Below are positions 49,660 to 59,040 of a stretch of 64,000 nt of DNA, piece by piece (the stretch's first letter is position 1; each line of letters starts with the position of its first letter). The stretch is taken from contig CP129487.1 in the NCBI GenBank assembly GCA_030584025.1, positions 2,294,001-2,358,000 of the forward strand, written 5' to 3'. Source of the DNA: Cyclobacteriaceae bacterium (GTDB lineage: Bacteria > Bacteroidota > Bacteroidia > Cytophagales > Cyclobacteriaceae). The translations under genes and the position numbers were made by a program. The notes below the pieces were generated by a model. That model did not search any database. It worked only from the letters and a program-made list of their open reading frames with translations, and had not been told where the DNA came from.

Positions 49660-50706
49660 ATGCAATTATTTAATCGAATTGAGGGCAAGTTGCTCAAGGA
49701 GCGACTTTACCTGACTCCCAATCCTGAGCGCACCACGCTCTCTTTTTACAAATACCACCAGATTGCTGATCCTAAAGGTTTCCGTGATAAGCTGTACCTA
49801 GATTTTGCTTCCGTTGACGTATGGGGAAGAATTTATGTGGCGCATGAAGGCATTAACGGACAAATCAGTGTACCCACGCAAAAATTCAATGAGTTTAAAG
49901 ATATTCTGTATGCCATAGATTGGCTAAAGGGAATACGTTTGAATATAGCGGTAGAAGATAACGGTAAATCATTCTTCAAACTGAAGATTTTGGTGCGCAA
50001 CAAAATCGTAGCCGATGGATTGGATGACAGCACCTTTGATGTAACCAATAGTGGCGTTCATTTGAATGCGCCCGAGTTTAATAAACTTACCGAAGACCCT
50101 GATACCATCGTAGTCGATATGCGCAATCACTACGAAAGTGAAGTTGGGCATTTTAAGCATGCCATTTGTCCTGATGTAGACACGTTTCGTGAAGCATTGC
50201 CTGTAGTGGAAAAAATGCTGGAGGACAAAAAAGACAAGAACGTGATCATGTACTGCACAGGCGGCATTCGTTGCGAAAAAGCAAGCGCATGGATGAAGCA
50301 CCGTGGATTCAAAAATGTATTTCAATTGAATGGTGGGATTATCGAATATGCACGCCAGGTAAATGAACAAGGGCTTGAGAATAAATTCCTCGGAAAGAAC
50401 TTTGTGTTTGATGAGCGACTGGGTGAGCGAATCTCTGATGACATCATCAGCACCTGTCATCAATGCGGAGCTCCTTGCGATGACCACACCAATTGTAAAA
50501 ACGATGGTTGCCACTTGCTTTTCATCCAATGCAAAGCGTGCGCAGAAAAATACAACGGCTGTTGCTCAACGGATTGTGCTGACATTATGATGCTACCCGA
50601 AGAGGAACAGAAAGCAATACGCAAAGGAATTAACAAAGGTCGCCAGGTATTCAAAAAAGGCCGCTCCGAAAAACTGGGCTTGAAAGTCAAAACCGTATCT
50701 GCCTGA
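49660..50706 (+). CDS. trhO: Oxygen-dependent tRNA uridine(34) hydroxylase, rhodanese family
   Basis: A 348-residue protein of the YceA/TrhO family, which makes 5-hydroxyuridine at the tRNA wobble position using O2. The N-terminal half has FYKYHQIADPKGFRDKLY and VAHEGINGQISV; the rhodanese domain has DTIVVDMRNHYESEVGHFKHA and the catalytic Cys in MYCTGGIRCEKAS; the C-terminal cysteine cluster (CHQCGAPCDDHTNCKNDGCH and CKACAEKYNGCCS) is longer than in the E. coli protein and may bind metal. ATG 49660 fits the promoter. Confidence 0.92.
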   Translation: MQLFNRIEGKLLKERLYLTPNPERTTLSFYKYHQIADPKGFRDKLYLDFASVDVWGRIYVAHEGINGQISVPTQKFNEFKDILYAIDWLKGIRLNIAVEDNGKSFFKLKILVRNKIVADGLDDSTFDVTNSGVHLNAPEFNKLTEDPDTIVVDMRNHYESEVGHFKHAICPDVDTFREALPVVEKMLEDKKDKNVIMYCTGGIRCEKASAWMKHRGFKNVFQLNGGIIEYARQVNEQGLENKFLGKNFVFDERLGERISDDIISTCHQCGAPCDDHTNCKNDGCHLLFIQCKACAEKYNGCCSTDCADIMMLPEEEQKAIRKGINKGRQVFKKGRSEKLGLKVKTVSA

Positions 50707-51245
50707 TGAGCGATCAGATCATTCGTATTGGAATTATAAACGTGAGTGATCGCGCCAGTCAGGGTATTTATGAAGACATACCCGGAAAGGAGATTGTAAC
50801 CGTGCTGAATGAATACATAAAAAGTCCGTGGGAAAAAGAATATGCAGTAATCCCCGATGAGCAATCACTGATCGAACAAACGCTTATTGAAATGGCCGAT
50901 GAAAAAGGCTGTAGCCTGATCGTTACCAGTGGCGGAACGGGGCCTGCCAAACGCGATGTAACTCCAGAAGCCACCGAAGCCGTATGCGACAAAATGATGC
51001 CCGGCTTTGGCGAGCTTATGCGGCAAGAAAGCCTGAAATACGTGCCTACGGCCATCCTTTCGAGGCAGACAGCCGGAATTCGGGGAAAATGCTTAATTTT
51101 GAACCTTCCGGGGAAGCCTAAGGCCATCCGGCAGTGCTTGAATGCTATTTTCCCAGCGATTCCATATTGCATTGATCTGCTGGAAGGACCGTTCATCGAA
51201 TGCAATGAAACAGTCATGAAACCATTCAGGCCGCATTCACTATAA
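50706..51245 (+). CDS. mog: Molybdopterin adenylyltransferase / MogA-MoaB family
   Basis: 179 residues. The family adenylates molybdopterin before Mo insertion. Visible: IRIGIINVSDRASQGIYEDIPG, LIVTSGGTGPAKRDVTPEATEAV and ILNLPGKPKAIRQCLNAIFP. MogA and MoaB cannot be told apart with certainty, but the SGGTGPAKRDVTPEA motif favours Mog. It overlaps trhO by 1 base (TGATG-like coupling). No other molybdenum-cofactor gene is in the window. Confidence 0.9.
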   Translation: MSDQIIRIGIINVSDRASQGIYEDIPGKEIVTVLNEYIKSPWEKEYAVIPDEQSLIEQTLIEMADEKGCSLIVTSGGTGPAKRDVTPEATEAVCDKMMPGFGELMRQESLKYVPTAILSRQTAGIRGKCLILNLPGKPKAIRQCLNAIFPAIPYCIDLLEGPFIECNETVMKPFRPHSL

Positions 51246-51257
51246 TTGCAAGTTTTT

Positions 51258-52235
51258 ATGAAAATCAAGTACTACTACGACACCGAAACCTGTAAGTACG
51301 AACGCGTAAGAACGCGCACCAGCGACATTATTCTAAATGCATTGGGGTTATTCTTTTTAACCCTTGCAATGGCGGCTGGAATTTACCTGATGTTCAGTAC
51401 CTACTTTGAATCTCCGAAAGAGTTGGTACTTAAAAATGAGGTAAAGGAACTCGAGTATTATTATGAGCAACTCAATGAAGAAGTTACCCAGCTAAATCAG
51501 GCCATGAATAACCTCGAACACCGCGATGATAATATTTATCGTGTGGTGTTGGGCGCTGAGCCAATCGACAAATCTGTTCGGAATGCCGGTGTGGGTGGTG
51601 CAGAACGCTATGCGGATATTAAGGAAAAGAACTTTCTACACAGAGATGCCATTGTCGAACTCCACGAAAAAATTGATAAGCTAAAGCGCAAAATCTACAT
51701 TGAATCCAAGTCGCAGGATGAAGTCGTGCAGCTTGCTGAAAACAAAGAAAAACTTTTTGCAGCCATTCCGGCCATTCAACCGATAGCCAATAAGCAACTG
51801 ATTGCGCTGGCATCAGGTTTTGGTATGCGCGTACATCCCGTTTACAAGGTAAAGAAAATGCACTCGGGTATTGACTTCGCTGCACCCATCGGTACTCCTA
51901 TATATGCTACCGCAGATGGTACCATTGAAGATGTAAGTGTTCGTTTTAGTGGATACGGAAAGATGATCATTATTGATCATGGCTTTGGATATAAAACCCG
52001 CTACGCACACATGCATGAATTTGCCGTGCGTCAGGGACAGAAAGTAAAGCGTGGCGACTTGATAGGTTACGTTGGAAACACCGGATTATCGACCGCCCCC
52101 CACCTGCACTATGAAGTACTGCTGAATGGCGTAATGATTAACCCTGTACACTATTTCTATAACGATCTTTCTCCGGCCGAGTACGAAAAGGTTATTGAAC
52201 TTGCTTCTATTGAAAACCAATCGTTGGGAATGTAA
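51258..52235 (+). CDS. M23 family metallopeptidase (LytM-type)
   Basis: A 325-residue inner-membrane-anchored peptidase. One N-terminal helix near residues 25-45 (IILNALGLFFLTLAMAAGIYL) leads to a coiled coil (about 55-90) and the LytM domain at the C terminus, with ligands in GMRVHPVYKVKKMHSGIDFAAP (first His and Asp) and HLHYEV (final His), plus YAHM. Such enzymes cleave peptidoglycan cross-links in cell division or elongation. ATG 51258 is preferred over TTG 51246. Followed by a strong terminator. Confidence 0.9.
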   Translation: MKIKYYYDTETCKYERVRTRTSDIILNALGLFFLTLAMAAGIYLMFSTYFESPKELVLKNEVKELEYYYEQLNEEVTQLNQAMNNLEHRDDNIYRVVLGAEPIDKSVRNAGVGGAERYADIKEKNFLHRDAIVELHEKIDKLKRKIYIESKSQDEVVQLAENKEKLFAAIPAIQPIANKQLIALASGFGMRVHPVYKVKKMHSGIDFAAPIGTPIYATADGTIEDVSVRFSGYGKMIIIDHGFGYKTRYAHMHEFAVRQGQKVKRGDLIGYVGNTGLSTAPHLHYEVLLNGVMINPVHYFYNDLSPAEYEKVIELASIENQSLGM

Positions 52236-52260
52236 GCCTCATATAAAGATTCTATTTAAG

Positions 52261-52288
52261 AAAGCCCGAAGCATAATTCGGGCTTTTT
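52261..52288 (+). terminator. Rho-independent terminator after the M23 gene
   Basis: AAGCCCGAA (52262-52270) pairs perfectly with TTCGGGCTT (52277-52285) around GCATAA, followed by a T-run. It ends the unit trhO-mog-M23. Confidence 0.9.
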
Positions 52289-52352
52289 GCTTTATAGGAT
52301 TTTTCTAGCCGGTTATGTACCTTCACCATTCATTCCAAAAACCCTCACCCGG

Positions 52353-52886
52353 ATGAAAAGGATTATACTCTTTTTTTTCATCGCATTATTATTCTCCACC
52401 TGCTCCGAAGTTGAATTTATCAATGGGGTGCCTAGCCGGCAATATGCCAATACTGTAATTGATTTTAGTTCACAATACTCATCAAATAGTTGGGCGGCAA
52501 ACAAAGCTCTCGGAGAGGAGAATGTTTATCCTGGTTATGGAGATAACACAAATGCATGGGCTTCCTACACAACGGATGAACAGCGCGAATTCATTGTATT
52601 GGGTTTTGAAACTCCACAAACCATACACACCATTGAAATCTTTGAAACCTACAATCCGGGAGCTATCGATACCGTATTTATTCGGAATGAAGCAACCGGA
52701 CAATGGCGGAAAGTCTATTCAAAACCAGCGCGAACAGACTTGCCTCCCGAGTCCCGAATATTCGCTATCTATTTTCAGGAAACAACCTTCCTTGTAGATG
52801 CCATCCGATTGGCACTTAACAGTCCTGCCGTTCGCGGATGGAATGAAATTGATGCCGTGGCCATTGGTGGACAAAGAGAAAAATAA
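52353..52886 (+). CDS. Discoidin-like lipoprotein
   Basis: A 177-residue lipoprotein (MKRIILFFFIALLFSTC, lipobox FSTC) with one beta-sandwich domain of the F5/8 type C / FBXL4-like kind: WAANKALGEENVYPGYGDNT, IHTIEIFETYNPGAID, WRKVYSKPARTD and the end GWNEIDAVAIGG. Such domains bind carbohydrates or membranes. ATG 52353 is the lipoprotein start. It is 4 bases ahead of the outer-membrane-barrel-like gene and probably part of one operon with it and the CHAT gene. Confidence 0.78.
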   Translation: MKRIILFFFIALLFSTCSEVEFINGVPSRQYANTVIDFSSQYSSNSWAANKALGEENVYPGYGDNTNAWASYTTDEQREFIVLGFETPQTIHTIEIFETYNPGAIDTVFIRNEATGQWRKVYSKPARTDLPPESRIFAIYFQETTFLVDAIRLALNSPAVRGWNEIDAVAIGGQREK

Positions 52887-52890
52887 CAAT

Positions 52891-53844
52891 ATGAAGATGA
52901 ATAAATCAATTCTTCTTTCACTTCTGCTGCTTTCAGCTGCTAATTTAGTTATTGCACAAGGCTGCAGCGATGCAGGCTTCTGCACCATGGGGGCGATGAA
53001 ACCCGATCAGCCCTTTAACAAAAAAGTACCGATCAAACTGAGGTCAATGGAGTTGAGTTTTTACCGTGGAAGCTCAACCATATCTCCGGTTATCTATGTT
53101 GCTACACTCGATATGAGTTTTAACGTAATCGATAATAAAACTTTTGTGCAAGTAAAACTGCCGTACCAGGCGGTTAATGGTAACTTCGGGAACACCAGCG
53201 GCTTAAGCGATATATCGTTTTGCATCACCCGAAACCTGTATTCATCTGAAAAGTTCGATATCGGCCTAACGGTTGGCGGAAAAATCCCTACTAACGACTC
53301 CAATCTTAAGGATGATGAATTTGGTCTTTCCTTACCGATGTATTACCAAACCAGTCTGGGAACGTATGATGCCATCGCAGGCATCTCTTTGGTGAATCGA
53401 AAGTGGCTCTTTGCTACAGGCATTCAACATCCGTTCAATGCGAATGGCAATCAGTTTCGGTGGGGTGAATGGATACCTGTTTATGAAGGCGGACCGGATT
53501 ACGTTCGAAAAAACCATCTCTGCTACGAGTTGAAGCGCGGAACAGATATTATGTTCAGGGCTGAACGGAATTTCCGGTATGCACGATTTAATTTTTCAGT
53601 AGGATTACTCCCCATCTGGAGAATTACAAAAGACGAGATATTTAACACCAACCTTAATGAACGTGTTAAGCTTGACGGAACACTTGGCATGGCACTTTCG
53701 GGTATTGTTACAGCCGGATACAGTTTCAATGTAAAGTCGGGTGTTCGATTGCTGGTGGGTAAAAAAATAACCCAACGCGATGTTAATCCGGATGGATTAA
53801 CCCGAAACGATGTAATGACTGTCAGCTACTTTTACCGGTTCTGA
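52891..53844 (+). CDS. Outer-membrane-barrel-like exported protein
   Basis: A 317-residue protein with signal peptide MKMNKSILLSLLLLSAANLVIAQ, a short Cys-Met region (CSDAGFCTMGAMKPD) and long alternating strands (SMELSFYRGSSTISPVIYVA, FVQVKLPYQAVNG, DIGLTVGGKIPTND, MTVSYFYRF at the end), as expected for an outer-membrane beta barrel, possibly of the transporter type. It lies between the discoidin-like lipoprotein and the TPR-CHAT gene, with which it is likely co-transcribed. Function unknown. Confidence 0.75.
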   Translation: MKMNKSILLSLLLLSAANLVIAQGCSDAGFCTMGAMKPDQPFNKKVPIKLRSMELSFYRGSSTISPVIYVATLDMSFNVIDNKTFVQVKLPYQAVNGNFGNTSGLSDISFCITRNLYSSEKFDIGLTVGGKIPTNDSNLKDDEFGLSLPMYYQTSLGTYDAIAGISLVNRKWLFATGIQHPFNANGNQFRWGEWIPVYEGGPDYVRKNHLCYELKRGTDIMFRAERNFRYARFNFSVGLLPIWRITKDEIFNTNLNERVKLDGTLGMALSGIVTAGYSFNVKSGVRLLVGKKITQRDVNPDGLTRNDVMTVSYFYRF

Positions 53845-53846
53845 TT

Positions 53847-56552
53847 ATGAAAAGATCTTTTCTTTCCTTTTCGCTAATGCTTATAAGCCTGTTAGTAGCA
53901 GGCCAGGTTAAGAACGATATTATCAGCCAGATTGACGCATTACTTTTTGACTCCAGATACACAGAGGCCATTCAAAAAATTGATCAACAAACGAATGGCA
54001 ACGTTGATACGCAGATTCGCCTGATGAATAAAAAGGCAGAAGCACTAATCGGTTTAGGTAAGTATGAAGATGCCGATAAACTACTGCAAGAGGCAATAAC
54101 CAAATGTAAAGATTCAAAAAACAACAAGGTACTTCAGGCGATTACGCAATCATCGCTAGGCTATCTTTATCTTAACCAGGGAAAATTTGACCAGGCGCTG
54201 GAGCAGCTTACTGTTGCATCAGCAACGCTACAAGAACGTGGCAGTCCTTTGGAAACAGCGCAAGCATTAACCAATCTTGGCTCTACCTATAACAGTACGG
54301 GCAAATACCTGCAAGCCGAGGAACAGTTTCAAATGGCCTTAAGTCTGCGGCAAAGTGAATTACCCGATACACACGAACTAATCGCCAACTCATACAACAA
54401 CCTTGGTTTTGTGAACAATGCGATAGATCCAGATAAAGCGATTGAATATTTTGAAAAAGCTACCGCTATTTATGAAAAGCTGTATGGTAAAGATCATTCT
54501 AAAATGGCCATCGCCAACACCAACCTGGGTTTTGCGTACGCACAAATTGAATTATATGGCGATGCCATCAACTATTACGAAACCGCATTAGCGATTTGGG
54601 AAAAAGTAAATCCGCAGCCCACACCTTCCAAAGCATTTGTGCTCTCCAGTTTAGGCTACACCTACACCCGGTTAAACGACAACAAAACGGCACTTGAGTT
54701 TTACAACAAAGCCATGGCTATGTACGAGGCCTCGTACGGAAAAAAACATCCGGATATTGCCGCGCTTCACAACCGAATCGGAAATATTCATCAAAGCAGC
54801 GATAACTATGATGAGGCGTTAAAAAGTTATCAGGCGGCATTGATTGCCAATGTAAACGATTTCAATTCAGAAAATATTGAAACCAATCCAGCAGGCACAA
54901 ACTTCTACAACGGCAATCAATTGCTTTACTCCATGATGTACAAGGCCCAGGTAGTGGAAGCTCGGCATCTTGGAAAAACACTAAAACAAAGTGATCTTGA
55001 CCTTGGCTTGAAATTTCTAAAGGACTGTGATGCACTCATTGACCGCCTCAGGCAACAAGCCACAAACGAAGCCGATAAAATTACGCTTGGCTCAATCGCC
55101 AATGAAGTGTACGCTGATGGTGTTCGGATTGCCTTTTTACTGAGCGATGTGGCATTCAAAAACCGAAAATATTATCGGGAGCAATGCTTCTATTTTGCAG
55201 AAAAAAGTAAATCGGCTGTGCTGCTGGGGGCTATTTCGGATACCAACGCGAAATCATTTGCCGGTGTGCCTGAAGATCTGTTGCAGGAAGAAAATAGCTT
55301 AAAGGCTGCCCTTGCATTAGTGGCGCAAAAACTTGCGCAAAAGCCTACGGAAGAAGAAGAGAAGTATTTAAGAGAAACAGCCTTTCATCTTAATCAAAGC
55401 TATCAAAGCTTCATTCAAAACCTGGAAAAGCAATACCCGGAGTACTTTAACTTAAAGTACAATGTTGCCTCTCCCTCAATTGCAGATATTCAAAAGCGTT
55501 TGAATTCTAAAACCGCGGTAATCAGTTACTTCATTGATGACAGTAAACGAGATTCCCCCACCCGATTATACACCTACATCATCACGCATAAGTCTTTCAA
55601 AATCACAGATCAAAAATTACCGGACGATTATGATCGGAGCATCACCGGTTTGCGTAACGGGCTATTCTACATGGGCGAAGATGCCTACATTGCTTCAGCC
55701 GTTAAGCTTCACAATTTATTGATACCGAAAATTTCCAGGTCAATAAAAGACCTGGTGGTTTTACCCACCGGCCGAATGAGTGTTATTCCGTTCGAAGCCC
55801 TACTCACCAAACCGGTTAAAGATTTCGCAACACCCTACCCCTCGCTTCCGTATCTTTTAAAGAAGTATGCCGTACGGTATGAGTTCTCCGCGGGATTATT
55901 GCTGCAAAAGAAGGACACCGGCTCATCTTCCATCGCCTCTGCCCTGTTGTGTGCACCGGTAAACTTTCCATCGCGCGACAACCTGAATGCTTTGCCCGGA
56001 ACAGAACAAGAAATAAATACCATTCAAAATCTACTCGCCAGTAAAAACATTTCAACTGAGGTATTGCTTCAGGGAAAAGCCAACGAAACAGCCATCAAGT
56101 CGGATAAACTTAAAAGCCATACTTTAATCCACCTGGCTACGCATGGTATTGTTGATGAAAATAACCCGGAGCTATCACGCATCTTTCTTCAAACGGATTC
56201 GGAAGCAGAAGATGGAAATTTGTTCTCAGGCGAAATCTATAACCTCCACCTCAATGCCGATCTGGTTACGCTCTCCGCCTGCCAAACCGGGCTTGGAAAA
56301 ATTTCTAAAGGTGAAGGGGTGATTGGGCTCTCGCGTGCTTTGGTGTATGCTGGCGCTAAAAACATTATGGTGTCCTTCTGGAGTGTAGCTGATGAGTCAA
56401 CCGCTGTACTGATGACAGATTTCTACAAATTATTATTGGAGAAGCCCGCCATTAATTACAGTGAAAATTTGCGCGCTGCTAAACTCAATATGATCAACTC
56501 AAAGTTTGCAGCACCCTATTATTGGGCACCTTTTATTCTGATTGGTTTCTGA
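53847..56552 (+). CDS. Exported TPR-CHAT (caspase-like) protein
   Basis: A 901-residue protein with a signal peptide (MKRSFLSFSLMLISLLVAGQ). Residues about 30-340 form TPR repeats (TALEQLTVAS-like, AEEQFQMALSLRQSE, AIEYFEKATAIYEKLYGKDH, ALEFYNKAMAMYEASYGKKH, ALKSYQAAL). After a helical linker comes the CHAT domain of about 600-901, a caspase-fold protease-like domain, with catalytic His766 in LATHG and Cys812 in LSACQTGLG, plus VVLPTGRMSVIPFEALL. CHAT proteins are protease-like effectors, often fused to TPR. An exported form with barrel and discoidin partners suggests an envelope or secreted role (inference). It follows the barrel-like gene by 2 bases. Confidence 0.88.
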   Translation: MKRSFLSFSLMLISLLVAGQVKNDIISQIDALLFDSRYTEAIQKIDQQTNGNVDTQIRLMNKKAEALIGLGKYEDADKLLQEAITKCKDSKNNKVLQAITQSSLGYLYLNQGKFDQALEQLTVASATLQERGSPLETAQALTNLGSTYNSTGKYLQAEEQFQMALSLRQSELPDTHELIANSYNNLGFVNNAIDPDKAIEYFEKATAIYEKLYGKDHSKMAIANTNLGFAYAQIELYGDAINYYETALAIWEKVNPQPTPSKAFVLSSLGYTYTRLNDNKTALEFYNKAMAMYEASYGKKHPDIAALHNRIGNIHQSSDNYDEALKSYQAALIANVNDFNSENIETNPAGTNFYNGNQLLYSMMYKAQVVEARHLGKTLKQSDLDLGLKFLKDCDALIDRLRQQATNEADKITLGSIANEVYADGVRIAFLLSDVAFKNRKYYREQCFYFAEKSKSAVLLGAISDTNAKSFAGVPEDLLQEENSLKAALALVAQKLAQKPTEEEEKYLRETAFHLNQSYQSFIQNLEKQYPEYFNLKYNVASPSIADIQKRLNSKTAVISYFIDDSKRDSPTRLYTYIITHKSFKITDQKLPDDYDRSITGLRNGLFYMGEDAYIASAVKLHNLLIPKISRSIKDLVVLPTGRMSVIPFEALLTKPVKDFATPYPSLPYLLKKYAVRYEFSAGLLLQKKDTGSSSIASALLCAPVNFPSRDNLNALPGTEQEINTIQNLLASKNISTEVLLQGKANETAIKSDKLKSHTLIHLATHGIVDENNPELSRIFLQTDSEAEDGNLFSGEIYNLHLNADLVTLSACQTGLGKISKGEGVIGLSRALVYAGAKNIMVSFWSVADESTAVLMTDFYKLLLEKPAINYSENLRAAKLNMINSKFAAPYYWAPFILIGF

Positions 56553-56603
56553 GTTCCCAGAAATTGTGCATAGCAATAAAGTTAACAGGTTCTACTTGGC
56601 GGA

Positions 56604-56642
56604 CTTTGCGTGAATCTAGCTTTGCGGGTTTTGCGTGAAACC
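56604..56642. repeat. CTTTGCG-type dispersed repeat
   Basis: CTTTGCGTGAATC, CTTTGCGGGT and TTTTGCGTGAAACC occur in succession in the 194-base gap after the CHAT gene. They are the reverse complement type of the CGCAAAGG repeat at 28635-28660. No gene is seen in the gap. Confidence 0.5.
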
Positions 56643-56682
56643 TTTCTAACCTGACAAAACCTAATAGACCAGGACTAATACT

Positions 56683-56718
56683 AAAAAAGAATTGAGTCGT
56701 ATTTACCGACTCATTCTT
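56683..56718 (-). terminator. Rho-independent terminator of the TonB-receptor gene group
   Basis: TGAGTCG (56693-56699) pairs with CGACTCA (56707-56713), with AAGAA/TTCTT extending the stem past a one-base bulge; on the minus strand a T-run (A-run 56683-56688) follows. It lies 28 bases past the stop of the TonB-dependent receptor gene. Confidence 0.8.
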
Positions 56719-56746
56719 CGCTTCTATCTGCATCAACACTGCTGCA

Positions 56747-59032
56747 TCAATTCATTCTAAACCGGAAACCGGCATACACCATCCTACCAAAGATGGGCCC
56801 CCACACCAATGAAGAATCAAAATTATTGTGCCCACCAAACGGATCGTCAGCAGCTACAATCGGATTGTCTAAGGTGAAGTTGTTGATGTTTTCAACACCC
56901 AGGTAAACACTCCATTTATCCTTAATATCCTTGGTAACCTGTGCATTCATGAGCATATACGAAGTGGAATAGGTTTCACGCTGATACTGCGGCAAATTCG
57001 CTGACGTATTAGGAATACGTTGCTTACCTAACACCTGAACCGTGTAGTCGAACTTCCAACGGTTTTTGGTTTCATACGCCAGGTTTACAAAAGCCCGATG
57101 TTGCGGAATCAATGGTCGGGTTAAACGACCATTCGTGTAATCGGTTTGCACATCAAGCCAACGATAGGCCATGCGCAAATCAAATCTGCGCATCAACTCA
57201 TAATCGACCTGAAATTGAAAGCTTTGTGAAAATGACCTACCGGTCAGTCCAAAAAATCGTGCTTCCCGAGTGCTGTAATCCATATCCAGCACCACCTGGT
57301 TTTCAAAATCCGTATAGAAGTAATCAACCGTGATGGAACCCGGGCGGTAATCCAGTGTAAAATCCTGCGACAGGTTTACCCCATAATTCCAGGCCATATC
57401 GGGTTTATAACCGTACGCATAATTCGTTTGCAAACCAGTGAATACAAACTGCCTGGCTGATGCCAACACACCTGTACTTTCAGTAAGGAGATTAGCCAAT
57501 CGTATTCCCCTTCCACCCGATACCCGAAATGTTGTGGTTTCAGTAGCGTTGTAACGCAGGTGTAATCGAGGTGTATAAAGTGGCCCAAATAAATTATGAT
57601 GGTCTAGGCGTAAACCTGCAATTGCAGAGAACTTGCCGCCTGCATCATAGTTGTACTCCATGAAAACACCGGGAACAAATTCTCTTCGATCAAAAAGAAT
57701 TGAATTCACAGGAGTATCTCTGTAAATGATATCCAATTCCTGATTGGCGAAAGTCTCATCTACCCGATCATACAAAAAGCTGGCACCAGCTTTAAATTTA
57801 TGATTGGTAGAACCGATAATCGATTGATAGATCAGGTTCGCATAAACTGATTTTTCATTCGCATCGTGTTCATTGAACCCATAAAAACTGGTATGGTCAT
57901 GTTGCATCACTGACCACTGAAAGCCGATGCTCTTGTAGGGCTTTCCGTTAAATTGATACCCTACTTTTCCCCAAGCTTCATAACGTTTCGTATCAATTTC
58001 AAAACCATACCGGTTAGTCGTGAATCTATCTTCTGCGCCAAAATCGGTTTGACCACCTTGCTTTACATCGCTCAATAGTTTCACTCCAAATTGCGTAAGC
58101 AAACCTTTACCATTGTTATACACCCAACGGTTAATGGCATTAAACTGACTTCCTGTTGGGAAATCCAGAAAGGAATCATCGTTACTATCCATTTCAAACG
58201 GGCGGGTACTGCCATGAAGCAAAAAGGTAGTAGCCCATTTTTCGCCAACATGTGCAGTATAGTTGAGATTGAGCTCTGAACGGGCGGCATTGTTCACATA
58301 GCCATTCACATACAGGCGCTCACTCTCTTCAGGTTTTTTCAACTCTACGTTAATTTGTCCGGCTATGCTTTCATAGCCATTGATCACCGAGCCCGTTCCC
58401 TTTGTTACCTGAATGGAGTTTATCCAGGTACCCGGTATAAACTGTATCCCTTGACTGGAAGCTAATCCACGAACACCAGGCATATTTTCAATTGAGATCA
58501 TGGTATTCGGACCGGCCAACCCCAACATTTGAATCTGGCGCGTGCCGGTAATAGCATCGGTGAAGGCCACATCAACCGATGGATTAGTCTCAAAACTCTC
58601 AGACAAATTGCAGCATGCTGCCTTGAATAATTCTTTCTCCGTCATCACTGTGGTATTGATACCGCGGGTATGATCAATTCCGGAAGACGGCTTCCAACCG
58701 ACAACCGTTACTTCATCCAACAGCTCATCGGGAACGAGTATAACTTTAATCCGGGTTTGCGGGTTATATTTTATCGTATCACTTTGGTACCCGACATAAC
58801 TAATCACCAGATGGGTTGCGCCTTCCAATGGGTCAATCATAAACACACCATTTGCTTCTGTTGAGGTGCCTTGAGTTGTACCCAGCCACACCACATTGGC
58901 ACCAGCCAGTGGTTCCTCAACACCTTTCGCATTTTTCTCCACCACCAGTCCCATTATTTTCTGCGCGTGCACAACTCCCATAGTTATGGTGAGTGTTGTT
59001 GCGCACAGCAACACACGAATTAACTTCAACAT
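56747..59032 (-). CDS. TonB-dependent receptor, probably for a metal or metal chelate
   Basis: A 761-residue outer-membrane receptor with signal peptide (MLKLIRVLLCATTLTITMGVVHAQ). Residues about 25-100 are a carboxypeptidase-D-like beta sandwich (GVEEPLAGANVVWLGTTQGTSTEANG), about 105-230 the plug (ETNPSVDVAFTDAITGTRQIQM, GSVINGYESIAGQINVELKKP) and the rest a 22-stranded barrel ending FGRMVYAGFRFRMN. Genes for an HMA and a HYC_CC_PP protein lie directly upstream, so copper or another metal is the likely cargo (inference). It is the last gene of the group, followed by a terminator. Confidence 0.9.
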   Translation of the reverse strand: MLKLIRVLLCATTLTITMGVVHAQKIMGLVVEKNAKGVEEPLAGANVVWLGTTQGTSTEANGVFMIDPLEGATHLVISYVGYQSDTIKYNPQTRIKVILVPDELLDEVTVVGWKPSSGIDHTRGINTTVMTEKELFKAACCNLSESFETNPSVDVAFTDAITGTRQIQMLGLAGPNTMISIENMPGVRGLASSQGIQFIPGTWINSIQVTKGTGSVINGYESIAGQINVELKKPEESERLYVNGYVNNAARSELNLNYTAHVGEKWATTFLLHGSTRPFEMDSNDDSFLDFPTGSQFNAINRWVYNNGKGLLTQFGVKLLSDVKQGGQTDFGAEDRFTTNRYGFEIDTKRYEAWGKVGYQFNGKPYKSIGFQWSVMQHDHTSFYGFNEHDANEKSVYANLIYQSIIGSTNHKFKAGASFLYDRVDETFANQELDIIYRDTPVNSILFDRREFVPGVFMEYNYDAGGKFSAIAGLRLDHHNLFGPLYTPRLHLRYNATETTTFRVSGGRGIRLANLLTESTGVLASARQFVFTGLQTNYAYGYKPDMAWNYGVNLSQDFTLDYRPGSITVDYFYTDFENQVVLDMDYSTREARFFGLTGRSFSQSFQFQVDYELMRRFDLRMAYRWLDVQTDYTNGRLTRPLIPQHRAFVNLAYETKNRWKFDYTVQVLGKQRIPNTSANLPQYQRETYSTSYMLMNAQVTKDIKDKWSVYLGVENINNFTLDNPIVAADDPFGGHNNFDSSLVWGPIFGRMVYAGFRFRMN

Positions 59033-59040
59033 AGAGTGAA

